This document shows, in pieces, positions 33,656 through 45,490 of a stretch of DNA of 64,000 nucleotides. Position numbers and translations under genes: made by a program. Where the stretch lies: NCBI GenBank assembly GCA_963693315.1, contig OY856186.1, positions 386,244,865 to 386,308,864 of the forward strand, given 5' to 3'. This stretch comes from Diogma glabrata (taxonomy: Eukaryota > Arthropoda > Insecta > Diptera > Cylindrotomidae). Positions within the stretch are counted from its first letter, which is position 1; each line of letters opens with the position of its first letter. The notes under the pieces are model-generated. The model saw nothing but the letters and a program-made list of their open reading frames with translations, ran no database searches and was not told the DNA's origin.

Positions 33656-36113
33656 TTACTTAAATTTGGATCTAATTTTACTGATGAAGTCAATCACAAG
33701 AGGTACATTAGATAGATTGGAGAGAGCTTGTGTTGAGAATAATCGAGGTCGATTATAAGTTAGTTTGAGACATTTGTTTTGTGCTGTTTGTAGTTTTTTA
33801 AGATGAATGTTGGAACTGGTAAACCAAACGGGTGCTGCATATAATAAGATACTGCGTAAGATGGATATATATAAAAGTCTTTTATTTAAAATTGAAAGTT
33901 TAGATTTTTTATGTAAGATACTGTACAGTATTCGTATCATTTTTTGACATTTTTCTACTGATGAGTTAATGTGATGCTTGAATGTTAATCGTTTGTCTAT
34001 TATAACTCCTATGTATTTTATAGTTTCTGACCATTGTAATGGAATTCCCTCCATTGAAAGAGATTCATTATTTGGGAGATTTCTTGCAGCACTCTTTTTG
34101 GTGAGAAAAATAGATTGCGTCTTATTTGGATTAGTTTTTATTCCCCATTTTAAAAAATATAAAGAAAGATTATTAATTGACGTTTGCAATTCAGATAAAA
34201 TAACGTTAATATCAGCTGAAGAGGCGAATATAGCTATATCTATCATCATAATGCAGGCGAAAGGACAGCCTCTTGTGGAACACCGCAACTCTTTATTGTT
34301 TAACTTTGCTTTAATATTACTGCAAATTCTGTAAACTTGGTGAGAGGTGGAATGGTATTTTCGAAAGCCAAACTGTTCAGGAGGAATAATTGCATTTTGT
34401 TCTACAAACTGCACAAAACGCTTTAATATTGTATGTTCAAAGATTTTACCAAAGACATTTAGTAAACTAATAGGTCTATAACTATCAACATTTGTTTTAA
34501 CTTTGCCCGGTTTCAAAACAGGAAGAACATTAGCGATTTTCCATTCAATAGGAAAATATGAAAATTTCAAGCACGTATTATAAAGTTGCGTGAGGAATAC
34601 TGTAGCTTTTTAGGAAGATATTTTATCAATCGATTGTTAATTTTATCAAGTCCTGTAGCTTTGGAATTTTTTAGTGCTTCAATAATTTGAATGATTTCCT
34701 TTGGTTTAATTAAAAAATCAGATTGAAGGTTGTTTACAGCATCAATTTCAAAATTATTAAGAATTTCCTCAACCAGCACATTAAATTCAGGAATGAACGA
34801 TTGATTACCTTGATGAATTTTTGCAAAATGTTCTGCAAACAATTCAGCTTTTGCAGCATTTGTAATTGAAATTTTACGAGGTGAATCCGTAGTAGCTTCT
34901 GTATAGAGTGCAGGAATTGAATGTCTGGTTTTACGTAATATCTTAGAGAGGTTAAACATTTTTTTGTTAGTAGAATCCTTCGAGATGTCAATTAAATGAG
35001 CTTCAAAACGCATATTTTTAATCTTTTGGATTTTCCAGCCAATTTCTTTAATTAGTTCATTTACCTCTATTTTTAGAACAGGATTTCTACTACGTTGCCA
35101 AATTCTACGCTTTAAATTTTTCAATCTTATAAGATCTAGTATATCGTTTGGAAGATGGATCTGATCACTTCGGGTGTTCGATGCAGTGCAAATTGGTATT
35201 GTCAAATTTTCAGCCTCAATAATTGCATTACTTATATATGAAACACACATATCAATATCATTTTTTGATGATACATTATATAAAAAAGAAGAGACGCATA
35301 GATCAATTCAGAGAGAGTCAATTTAGAGAGAGTGTTTTTAAAAGAACGCCAATCAGCTTCTTTATAGTTACGGTAGTGGTGTGTATGATTATTTGTAACA
35401 AATCCATTCGTAAATACTTCGAAGTGCACTGGAAGATGATCCGAAACTTAATTTATGAAGTGAAGTTAATTCCGATACTAGGCTAATATTATTGCATGAT
35501 AGTATATCTAGGGTCGATCCAACTGAGGAAATGTTAGAAAAATGGTTTGGATACGATGGAAATAAAATATCAAAATTCCTAATTTGCTGTTCATTATAGA
35601 GAATATTGTCGGCAGTATTTATGCGACTGCAGTTCCATGACATATGCTTAGAATTGAAATCACCTCCAATAAAGAAGTTGTAGAAATGTTTGATAGTAAT
35701 TGGATATCAGATTTATATAGGGCATATAGGGCTAACTTATTATTTGTTGAAGGAAAATAAGCGGAAACAAAACAAAGATCTCCAAGGGAAGTTTGAACTT
35801 TTATACCAATAGCTTCAATAATTTTTACATTGAAAGAGGAAAGCAATGAGTGATGAATTTGTTTATTAATTATTATAGCAACTCCTCCATGTCCAATTAA
35901 TGTACCTCCACGATTGACTTTACCAGGACGATCAAGTCTATGAAAAATAAAATCAGGATGGAATAATTTGTCAGAATGTAAGAGCCAAGTTTCAGTTACA
36001 AGACATATACTTATATTATTTTCTTTTAAAAAGCCAAATGTTTCAATTGTTTTATTTCGAAGACTTTGAGAATTCCATATTATTACTTTTAGAGAGTCTA
36101 AATTACTTTGCAT
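33656..36113 (-). pseudogene. Jockey-type ORF2 with deleted RT active site
   Basis: The endonuclease starts at 36113: VIIWNSQSLRNKTIETFGFL, CLVTETWL and GHGGVAIIIN. Broken pieces follow at 35643 and 35250. The RT part (34570-33656) has WKIANVLPVLKPGKVKTNVD and QFGFRKYHSTSHQVYRI. It then jumps, in a shifted frame, from a remnant of GVPQEAVLSPAL straight to DDIAIFASS near 34235. The segment with the first catalytic Asp and the sequence before the DD pair is missing, so the copy cannot be active. The C-terminal part resumes with IKYIGVIIDKRLTFKHHI. Confidence 0.85.
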
Positions 36114-37492
36114 TGTATAAATATTTAAACGACAAACTTGTAATACACATGTATTGATCAGTTCTTGTTTTGCAAACTGATACTTTAGTTATTATATCAG
36201 CTATTAATTCTGTGATTTCATCAAGCGAAAATAAATTATTATCATCGATTTTATTAGGGGTATTGTTATTACCACCATTTTGATAAACATTATTAGTATT
36301 AGATGTAAACTGATTATTATGTTGGTTAGAATTAGTTGAAAAAGTAGATTCCCATTTAGAATGCAATGATGTTTTTCTAGGTGGATTAAGTGGTAGAAAG
36401 TTTTGTAGTGTTTTAGCATCAGTGTTGGTGGAGTTACCTGGAAGCGTTTTTAAACGATTCCAGCCAGATTGCTTATTCAGTGGTAATTTATTTATTTGAT
36501 GACTAATACTAGAATTTTTGCTAATAAGTTTATATTCTTGAAGACTAGGGGAGTCCTTGGAGTTGGCGGAATGTTCAGCTAGACAATTCGCACATTTTAA
36601 CGTTGCAGGAGTTTGACAATTTTCAGTTGGATGATTCCCACTACAATTGCAACACTTATACAATTTATGGCAAAAAGATGTGCCATGGCCATACATTTGA
36701 CACCTGCGACACTGGGTAGGTCTATTATCATTTCTAACGGATAGTTGAACATTTACTATCACATTTGAAATTTTTTTGATATTCAATATTTGAAGTTTTG
36801 AAACATTTTGCTTGTTAAATTTGATAATATGAAACCTAGTTTTTATTCTATCATCATTGAAATGTATTGGAATAATTTGCAAAATGTCTATCTGTAATAC
36901 CATATTCAACCAAACTTTCTTTAATGGATGTAATCTCAATCACAGAAGGTATTCCGTATATTATTGTTTTTATCGGCTTAGTAGCAGTTGATTCAAAAGT
37001 AAAATGTTCCACTTCTAATTGATCCAGTTTATTAATACTTGCAAGGTAATTGTCTTCAGTATGCGGAATCAACTTTAATCCAATACTTATAATTTTAATT
37101 TCGTAAGCAACAATATTTAGACTTTTTAGCACTGCAACAGTATTAGAGTAACTATAGTTTACAATAATAATAGGAGGAATATTATTTTTAATTTTCATAC
37201 CTTGTTTGGTTGATTTGGAAGAAGATGGGGTATCAATAATATTTTCAATATTATCAAATCTATTTAAAATAGGAATGTTTGATTGAATTATAGTACCAGT
37301 ATCCATTGTAAGTTCTTCAATTTCATTACTTTCATTTGTAGTTCTGCTTTGCAGAATTTTGGTGTTATTTTGTTTCAGCTGTTTTAAATTTTTAATTTTG
37401 GACGACACCGAAGCTGATCTTGCTCTTTTGTGTTTTTTCATCACAGTGGTTCGAGACAAATCTGCATCTGAAGATTTAATTAAATTTTTCAC
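36103..37492 (-). pseudogene. Jockey-type ORF1 (gag-like) with one frameshift
   Basis: The first piece (37492-36854) has a basic N-terminus and the Jockey ORF1 core; the second (36939-36103) continues it in another frame. The second piece carries two intact CCHC knuckles, CRRCQMYGHGTSFC and CCNCSGNHPTENC. The third, CANCLAEHSANSKDS, lacks its final Cys. The protein would bind the element RNA. The frame change lies in the overlap near 36900, where GIPSVIEITSIKESL ends and the NMVLQIDIL piece begins. Confidence 0.85.
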
Positions 37493-37654
37493 CGTTTAAT
37501 TGATAATAAGTTTAAAATATTTATGTAAACTATAAATATGTATATAATTGGAATATTTTAATATTCATAATTATTATTTTATTAAAATAACGATAAATAT
37601 TTTTTCAAACGAAAGAAAAAACACCCGAATCGTTAAACTAGCTGGCCTACTATC

Positions 37655-39395
37655 TCCAAATAATCTATTAGATTGTAGTTAACATATTTTTCAAATATTT
37701 TAGCCAAAACCGACAGAATTGCAATTGGTCTATAATTGTTAGGGTCTATCTTACTGCCTTTCTGTGATATGGGTTGAACGCTGGCCAGCTTCCACGAATC
37801 GGGAAATATTCCGTTTTTATAAGATAAATAGAATATTTTTGTTAAAATTGGAGCTAGTTGCCTAGCAAAGTTTTTAAGAATGAGGGGTAGAATACCGTCG
37901 GGGCCAGCAGATTTGTTTATATCGATAGAAAGAAGCATTTTCTGTACAATATTGCAACGAAAAATAATTGGTTTCATTTTCGTTACAACTGGGGAAATGA
38001 GTGTAGGAGAATGGGGAGGTTCAACTATGTTGGAGTTTTCTGCGAAAATACGACCCAAAAGATCCGCCTTCTCTTTCGAGTCGCTCATTGGAATGTCACT
38101 CAGAACTAAGGTTGGAATAGAGGATCGAGTAAAATTGATCTGGTTGGTCATTTTGTAGTGTTATCTCACTAGGTGAGATAAAAAGTGAGATAAAATATTT
38201 GTCTTTGATAGATTGTATTAGATAAAATAAATCAATTAGACATAATTTTTTTATCTCACTATTTATCTCACCTAGTGAGATAACACTACAAAATGCCCAC
38301 CCTGGACTGATTTAACTGCCTGAAAGAAACTACGTGAGCCATGGGTGCTTGGCGAATTTCTTTACTTCTTCGGGATAAACGCGTTTTTATCCAAGTGTAT
38401 TTCATATTTACTAATATTTCTGGCTTTCTTATAGGCGCTATGGGTTTCAGGTGTTTTATTTGAGTTATACGTCTTAAATGCTTTGCGTTTATTCCTCACT
38501 GCCTCATCAACATCCCGCGTGAACCAAGGCTCAGTTTTAGGAGTGATTAATCGATTTGGAATAAACCGCCGCATTCCGTCTTATATGATTTCAGAAATTC
38601 TTATTGCCGATGTTCTAGGATCTTGATCAACACAACAAATAGTTTTTCAAGGGGTTTCATCATAAAAGTTTCTCAGTCCCTCCCAGTCAGCGCGTTTATA
38701 ATTCCAAACGCGACGAGGAATTGCTTTAATTTGTGTCGGTGATGTAAATTGTTCTATTGCTGATATTAGCAAATGGTCCGATGTTCCGAGGAGTTGTTCA
38801 ACTTTTGCCTACGTAGTATCTGGTTCGTTTGTCAAAAGCAGATCCAGAAAATTATTGTTATGATGTGAATTATCTGGGATTATAGTGGTACACTCTATCA
38901 TTTCGGTTATCGAGTATCAGTTCGGTTTGTCTTCCTACGTTGTCAGTGCGCGATGAATACTTAAGCCATTCTTTATTTTGAATATTAAAGTCTCCAAGAA
39001 TAGCCAGTCTTGCTTTAGGGTAGTCCGTGGTAATCTTGTCTAGATTAGCCAATATTTGATCGAAAAATGGACATCCTGGGGGAGGGGGGAATTTGGGGAT
39101 CTGTATAATCCTATTATAAACATAGTTTCATCAACACCTGAGATCTTCAGTGCTAGCGAATCGAACAAATGCACATACCATGCTTGTTATAAAAGGATTG
39201 TTCCCATTCGTAACTAGGTATCCGGTATTTATCGAGATCCAATTTCGATGCTTTGCCACTGACAATTGTTTCGGTAAGAAACAATATGTCAGGTTTATTT
39301 TTTTCGATGTAGTGATGAACCACATTTAGATTCGAATTGAGATCTCTTATGTTGGTGAAATCAATGCTAAGCTGTTGGTTCACTGCTGCCATTTT
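37655..39395 (-). pseudogene. Family G retrotransposon, 5' half (endonuclease to RT fingers)
   Basis: From the right: IDFTNIRDLNSNLNVVHHYI and ILFLTETIVS (39392-39250), LAILGDFNIQNKEWLKYSSR (39030-38940), RKAFKTYNSNKTPETHSAYK (38500-38430), SAGPDGILPLILKNFARQLA and SVQPISQKGSKIDPNNYRPI (37890-37735), ending NLIDYLE at the F insertion. The same domains in the same order occur in family A, with clearly lower similarity than between A copies. A MITE interrupts it at 38149-38295. Stops and frameshifts are frequent. Confidence 0.82.
38149..38295. mobile_element. 147-bp MITE with about 47-bp inverted repeats inside family G
   Basis: CATTTTGTAGTGTTATCTCA (38149) is mirrored by TGAGATAACACTACAAAATG (ending 38295). 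Inside each arm, CACTAGGTGAGATAAA and GTGAGATAAAA continue the pairing. Without it, the family G frame runs from VKSVQGGHF into MTNQINF, so it entered the element after integration. The target duplication is unclear. Confidence 0.85.
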
Positions 39396-39904
39396 GTTGA
39401 GACAAAGACTTACCCTTTGACATTGCAGGTATAGATACAGAAATTTGGCCAGGCCTGAATTTCAACACTACACAGTACAAAAAAAAAACTTAGTATCTCA
39501 GACACAAAAACACGATAGCAGGTTTCATGCAACAGTAGCACGATAAGGGAAAAGCAAAAAAATGTAGACACAAAAGACACAAACAAAATTGAAGAGTACA
39601 GATAAAGGGTTAAATTCGAAATTCTTACTAATAACTAAAACGAAATTTTACATTTCTTGTTACCAGGCAATACAAAACAAATTTATGCTTTAAAATAATA
39701 AATTTATTACATCAAAGCAATAAAAGGTAAAATTTTACCTGCCTACCGTCTGGTAACAGTAAATATAAATTACCAAATAATTTTTTAATAAAGAATAATT
39801 TCACCAATTATATAATTGTACGCCTCCTATCTTCACTTCACTTTTATTTTCACTAACACTGAGACACACTCAGTGTATTAGGGGTGTTTGGGGTGCTGCT
39901 ACTA
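39396..39904. other. Non-coding spacer between family G and family A copy 4
   Basis: It may include the 5' leader of family G on the minus strand. No ORF or repeat recognised, apart from a GGTGCTG-rich stretch at its right end. Confidence 0.4.
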
Positions 39905-40453
39905 TTTCTGGGTGCTGTTTCTGAGTGCTGCTAGTTTGGGGTGCTGCTTTTGTTTCCATCTTGGCCCTCCTGGACTCTGTTCAAAAGCGGGCTATACAAA
40001 TATTTATTTGATCGATCTTTGACATCAAAACTTGATTCCCTACAACATCGTCGCACTGTTGCTGATCTCGTTGTTTTTTTACAAATATCGTTGTAATCAA
40101 CAGTGCTCAGATAAAATCAGCGGCATCATGATTCATGCCTCAAACTTACTCTTACCACCGTTCCACTCGGCAATCGGCTACCGCAACCAGTGAAACGGTC
40201 GAGATCCCTCGCTGTCATACTGGCAGATCGCAGAAAGACTTCTTTCTCCGAACTGCATAGAAATGAAATAGTTTGCCGGAACACCTGGTCTCAACCCGCA
40301 TAGGTTTAAAAGAAGCGTTCATCCACACCTTAGAACGCCAGTTGTTGTGGGACCTAAGTCTAGACCTAGGTCTTAAAAGGTATTTATGTGTTGTTGTGAC
40401 ACATATTCTAAACCCTATTACATAACACTTTTTATTTAAAAAAAAAAAAAAGT
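39905..40453 (+). mobile_element. Family A retrotransposon, copy 4 (5'-truncated)
   Basis: It starts within the RT C-terminal part (a WGAAS-like stretch, then LALLDSVQKRA) and runs to the 3' poly(A) at 40439-40453. The C-terminal frame FKRSVHPHLRTPVVVG, then PKSRPRS and a TAA, is intact and shows the probable ancestral stop. Elsewhere there are frameshifts and a stop. Confidence 0.82.
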
Positions 40454-40540
40454 ATTTTATCTTATTTTACCTTTACTCTGTCTTTATAAAGACATACATG
40501 CAAAAATAAAATAAAACAAAATACAATTTATTTTTATTTT

Positions 40541-40884
40541 TTTTTTCAGACAACCCTCTTCTGACTCCGGTTGATGAATGACATTGGTCCCTGAATATAT
40601 GTGCAAACCATTGGTCCCTGAATATATGATCCTTGTACCCAAAGATATTAACATTATTTTCACAGACCGGTAATATGTTACATTCCTCGTGCAGGTGGCA
40701 ATTAATAATAGATAAAGGATATATTGTTGTGTACAATTTGCCCGTTTCTTCAGGTTGCCAGGTTTTAAGATGGGGTAGATTCTAACCGTTTTACGTTTGG
40801 TATTTGAAGAATTATTAGAGGTATGTTGAGTGTAGTTGTAATATAGTTCAATCGCTTGGGACCAATGTGTTTGAGCAATTTCAC
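40541..40884 (-). mobile_element. Rearranged fragment of family D retrotransposon
   Basis: Minus-strand translation gives HWSQAIELYYNYTQHTS and KTVRIYPILKPGNLKK, similar to the RT finger motif of family D. This is joined to CHLHEECNILPVCENN, which matches HLHEESNILPVREHNE of family D (56670-56715). A sizeable internal deletion must lie between the two parts. A 21-base tandem duplication, CATTGGTCCCTGAATATATG, occurs at about 40580-40632. Confidence 0.7.
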
Positions 40885-43461
40885 AATTAGAGCACAATTT
40901 TAAAATTGTGAGGTTATCGTTACCGGTGATTTCAACATCTACAACAAATCGTGGTTAAAATTTTCCAAAATGACCGACGACGACAACAATGGAAGGCAGG
41001 CAGAAGTATTTGCTGCATCGCACCTGGCGCAGATGTAAAAAGCCCAACTTACACTCGTAATGGCGGTGATAAAAGTTTTCTCCTAAACCTCTATCTCACA
41101 TCTATGCCAGATATTACGAGTGTCGATGTCTATAAGGGTAGTATTGGAAATTCTGACCATTATCTAATCACATCAGTTATCAAAACTGGTTTGTTACAAA
41201 CTAGAGTTCCAAAACCCCGTAAAATATTTCACTTTTCAAAAATGGACACCAATGGTCTCCGAAGTTTTTTCAAGTTTTCCCTTTTGATCGTCATTGTTTT
41301 TATACTGACGATGTAAATGTTTCTGCTCAAAACTTTACTGAAACCATTCAATTTGGTATTAACAAATTCGTTCTCTTTTCAATAATGAAACCCCACCAAA
41401 AATATTTGTTTTCGAAGACAGCCAAATTGGCTCTTAGAAACAAACGTAGTTTATTTAATATTTGGGTTCATAAAAAGAACTCTTTTAATCGATCTCAATA
41501 TTTAAAGGCTAATAACATACCAAACCAGATAATTGAAAACGAAAAAGCAGAGATTGACATAGCGAAAGCGGCAAAACTTTCGAGTATGTCAATTTCTGAC
41601 AAAAGTTTTACAGTGCCATGAATTCTTTAAATTCTGGTACTAAATCTTCTATCCCTCCTATCATTGATGGTGTCTCAATCGTTACTGACCCTGCAAGGAA
41701 AGCTACATTGTTCGCGGAACGCTTTGCTTCAAATTCGACAGTTTTAGAAACTCCTAAAGAAATGCCCCAAATCCAGTCTTCAGGAGTTAATATGAAACAA
41801 TTACATTTCAAACCCAAAATTGTCGAAAAACTTTTAAGGGGGTTAAACAACAACAAAGCCTCTGGCAACATTCCTCCTGTTATTCTAAAAACATTTTCAA
41901 AAGAACTTGCACCAACTCTCACCAAAATATTCTATAAATCCTATAAATCTGGTATTTTTCCATCCTGCTGGAAGTTGGCCAATGTCCAGCCTGTCCCAAA
42001 AAAAAAGGAACGAAATGTGATATTTCAAATTATAGATCAATAGTCTTACTCTCAGTCATGTCTAAAATATACGAGCACTATTAATTCACACATATCCAAA
42101 TTTTCGGAAGACAACCATTTGATATCTGACAGCCAATACGGTTTTAGAAACAAAAGATCAACCACCGATCTATTGAACTATGTGGCACATCTTTGGAATA
42201 GCATACTTGAGAAAGATGGTGAAACGTACGTGATCGCATTAGACATCTCAAAAGCATTTGATCGAATCTGGCACGCCAACTTGATCAACAAGCTCGTTGC
42301 GTACGGTTTTCACCCCGCAGTCGTGAAGTTGATTCAAAATTTTCTGTCTAACCGATACATTTCGGTATCTTTAGATGGATTTCAGAAGAAAGAGTCTAAA
42401 TTAATAACCGCAGGTGTACCCCAAGGCTCAGTTTTATCTCCCACTTTATTTTTAATTTATATCAACGAACTGTTGCAAATCACCAGTAACCCAATAAATA
42501 GTTTTGCAGATGATAGTACACTGCACAAGTCATTCGTCCCCCTATCTTCAAAGGGTAAAATGCATGAACGATTAAATCCCGCCCGGAGAGACGCTGTCAT
42601 AAATGTAAACGAGGACCTAAAAAAAGTCGCAGATTGAGGCACAAAAATTTGGTCAATTTTAATTCCACTGAAACACAGCTATTGATTGTTTCCAGATCAA
42701 AGACCGAGTTTCCCAACGGTATTTCAATTAATATGTGCGACGACCAAATAGACGAATGTGAAAGCATTCGTTTATTGGGAGTCACAATATCCAATGACTT
42801 ACTCTGGAACGATCATATAATGGCCATGGCAAAGAACGCGTCAAGCAAACTCGGCCTCCTCAATAGATGTAAAAAATATTTTATTTCGCATCAATTACTC
42901 CACATTTATAAGTTCTATATTCGTCCTCGTATGGAGTATTGCTGTCAAGTTTGGGGCGCTGCATCTGTTATTATCCTAGCTCTTTTGGACTCTGTTCAAA
43001 ACGTGCTATACGAATTGTTGGTGATCGAAATTTAACATTATATATATTGATTTCCTACAACATCGTCGCACTGTTGCTGATCTCGTTGTTTTTTTATAAA
43101 TATCGACACCAGCAGTGCTCGGATGAAATCAGGTCCATAATGCCTCAGACATATGTTTTTCCCCGTTTAACTCGTCAATCGGTTTGTGCAAACAGTCAAA
43201 CTGTCGAGATTACTCACTGTCATAATAATAAAATGCAAAGGGATTTCTTTGTGCGTACATCGTACAAATGGAATGCTTTGCCCGAATCAATAGTCTCGAG
43301 TGCCTTCAATCCACAAAGATTTAAAAAAAGCGTCCACCAACACTTCAAGACGCATGTTGTTGTGGGACCTAGGTCTTAAAAGGTATCTAAGGTCTTAAAA
43401 GGTATATTGTTGTGATACATTTTGTAATTCCTACTACACAATACTTTTTATTAAAAAAAAA
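40885..43461 (+). mobile_element. Family A retrotransposon, copy 2 (5'-truncated)
   Basis: Begins inside the endonuclease, matching copy 1 from about 3395, and ends in a poly(A) at about 43453-43461. Nucleotide similarity to copy 1 is very high through the RT (AGVPQGSVLSPTLF and FADDST present). Several single-base indels (for example near 41030, 41600, 42010 and 42640) break the frame. It retains the probable authentic stop at 43377-43379. Confidence 0.9.
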
Positions 43462-44915
43462 TATGTTTGAGATGTCATCGGGTCCAATATCTTTTGACTT
43501 CTTTGGAAAATATGATATCCTTTAAGTGATGAGCCTTAAGTTTGCGGCTATTTCTTAACACTGATTTGTTTTCCTTCTCGTATGTATCTTTTTTATATAC
43601 TGTGTGTTAAATTTGGCTGCCAGGATAGAGGATAAGTTAAGCCCTTACTGGCCTGCCACAAACGTTTAATAGAACAGAGATAGATAAGGGTGGTAATACA
43701 ACACTAAATATTTCCGCAAAAGGCAGTTCGAGACAGAAGAGAATGTTAAATTATTTGGGAAACTCAAAAACTGATCAGTTCCTTTATGTACTGATTCAGA
43801 TTCCAGACCTATAAAAGATTCCATCAAATTTGGAATAAAAATAATTTAATTTACCTGAAATAACAAACCAAAATTTGGAAACCAGAATTATTTTGAGTTA
43901 TAAAATTTTATTAAAGAACTGCTCGATTTGTTTTGTAAAATGTCGAGAGTTCAATATAACGTCTACTAACATAGATCTTATAAAAAAATCCATCGGATTC
44001 GCATCTTACGAAAATGTAGGTCAAAGTTGTAAAGTAATGAGTTGTGGAACACGACTGGACAAATTGTTGTATTACCTGAAGGTGGCGACACAACTTTGTG
44101 GCACTCTCACATTTCGAATAATATCGTGCAATCAACTATTTTAGTAAACGATGTACTCGAAATTTGTAATCTATATTCAATTCTCGACAGTCTAAACTGT
44201 CTTTGGAAAACGATTCGTGCGGTTTAAAATAGTGAAATTCGATCATAACTACGCAATTTGTTTTGATCCTTGATATTGAGCCTCTACTCAATAATAAATT
44301 CTGTTAATTAACCGAACAGAACGAAACAGGATGATGAAAATAATATTGAAAAAAAGGTCGAAGTCGAGTAGAATTTTCACTAATAATCCTACTATACTCA
44401 CCCACGTTATAAATTGGTAACATAGCCTTTTTCCATTCATAGCTTTTGTTAGTAGGTAAAAACCGCTAAAATTACGTTTACTCGAGATCCGACTTAATAC
44501 TTATAGCTAAGTTTGTTTCTAATTCTATGTAGAATAGAATTAACATTTTTAATACTATTTGACTGCTAATTAGTTCGTAGAATTATTAAATTTTAATTTT
44601 ATTCTATATAGAATTACAAAAAACACAACTATTGTAAAAAAGTAATTTCAGGAAGATCAATGTTAATACTATTGCGTTGCAGTAGTTCAAAGTGGGAAAT
44701 TATATCTATGCGGCAATCTCAAGCATGAATTTACCTCTATACACCTTAATGCACTTTTAAAGCAGAAGTTTATATTTAGGATTAAGTGATTCAACAGAGA
44801 GAAAATTATCAGAGTGTTTGTAACGGGCCGTTAATCAGGTTTGATATGATGTTGCCCGGGTGACGTTTAGATTCTGATTTAAACTTATGTTCTGCCTGCA
44901 CATTCAATGAACATA
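43462..44915. other. Intergenic sequence without recognised genes
   Basis: Overlapping ORFs on both strands at 43875-44227 give no recognisable motif and look like chance. Nothing else noted. Confidence 0.45.
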
Positions 44916-44917
44916 AT

Positions 44918-44919
<2 letters not shown>

Positions 44920-44966
<47 letters not shown>

Positions 44967-45490
44967 AAATGTGTTGTGTAATAGGGTTTAGAATATGTGT
45001 CACAACAACACATAAATACCTTTTAAGACCTAGGTCTAGACCTGGATCCCACAACAACTGGCGTTCTAAGGTGTAGATTAACGCTTTTTTTTTAAACATC
45101 TGCGGGTTGAAGCCACCTGAGACTAAGTGTTCTGGCAAACTATTCCATTTGTACGCAGTTCGGACAAAGAAGTCTCTCTGCGATCTGCCAGTATGACAGC
45201 GCAGGATCTTTGCCGTTTCACCGGTTGCGGCAGCCGATTGCCGAGTGGAACTAGGGTAAGAATAAGTTTGAGGCATGATGCCGCTAATTTCATCTGAGCA
45301 CTGCTGATGACGATATTTGTAAAAAATAACGAGGTCAGCAACAGTGCGACGATGTTGTAGGGAATCAAGTTTTGATGTCAAAGTTCGATCACCCACAATT
45401 CGTATAGCCCGCTTTTGAACAGAGTCCAAGAGGGCCAAGATGGAAACAGAGGCAGCACCCCAAACTTGACAGCAGTACTCCATACGGGGT
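44920..45490 (-). mobile_element. Family A retrotransposon, copy 3 (5'-truncated, 43-base poly(A))
   Basis: Minus-strand copy from MEYCCQVWGAASV (45483) to a run of 43 T on the plus strand (44920-44962). It reads LDSLQHRRTVADLVIFYKYR and FVRTAYKWNSLPEHLVSG. Its last codons run through the poly(A), as in copy 1, because of a two-base longer A-run near 45085. Such a long uninterrupted tail suggests a recent insertion. Confidence 0.88.

Larger units (their letters stand above)
33237..37654 (-). mobile_element. Jockey-type retrotransposon (family F) with two ORFs, inserted in family G
   Basis: Flanked by a perfect 15-bp duplication TCCAAATAATCTATT (33222-33236 and 37655-37669). On the minus strand it reads from 37654 leftwards: short leader, gag-like ORF1 (37492-36103 with one frameshift), then endonuclease and reverse transcriptase (36113-33656), ending in an AATTG-containing tail. 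The two-ORF layout and the CCHC-bearing ORF1 fit the Jockey clade. The copy is full length, but the RT has an internal deletion. Confidence 0.92.

Noticed and set aside
43875..44227. Overlapping ORFs on both strands between family A copies
   Set aside because: No family resemblance, and neither shows splice or start context; treated as chance ORFs.
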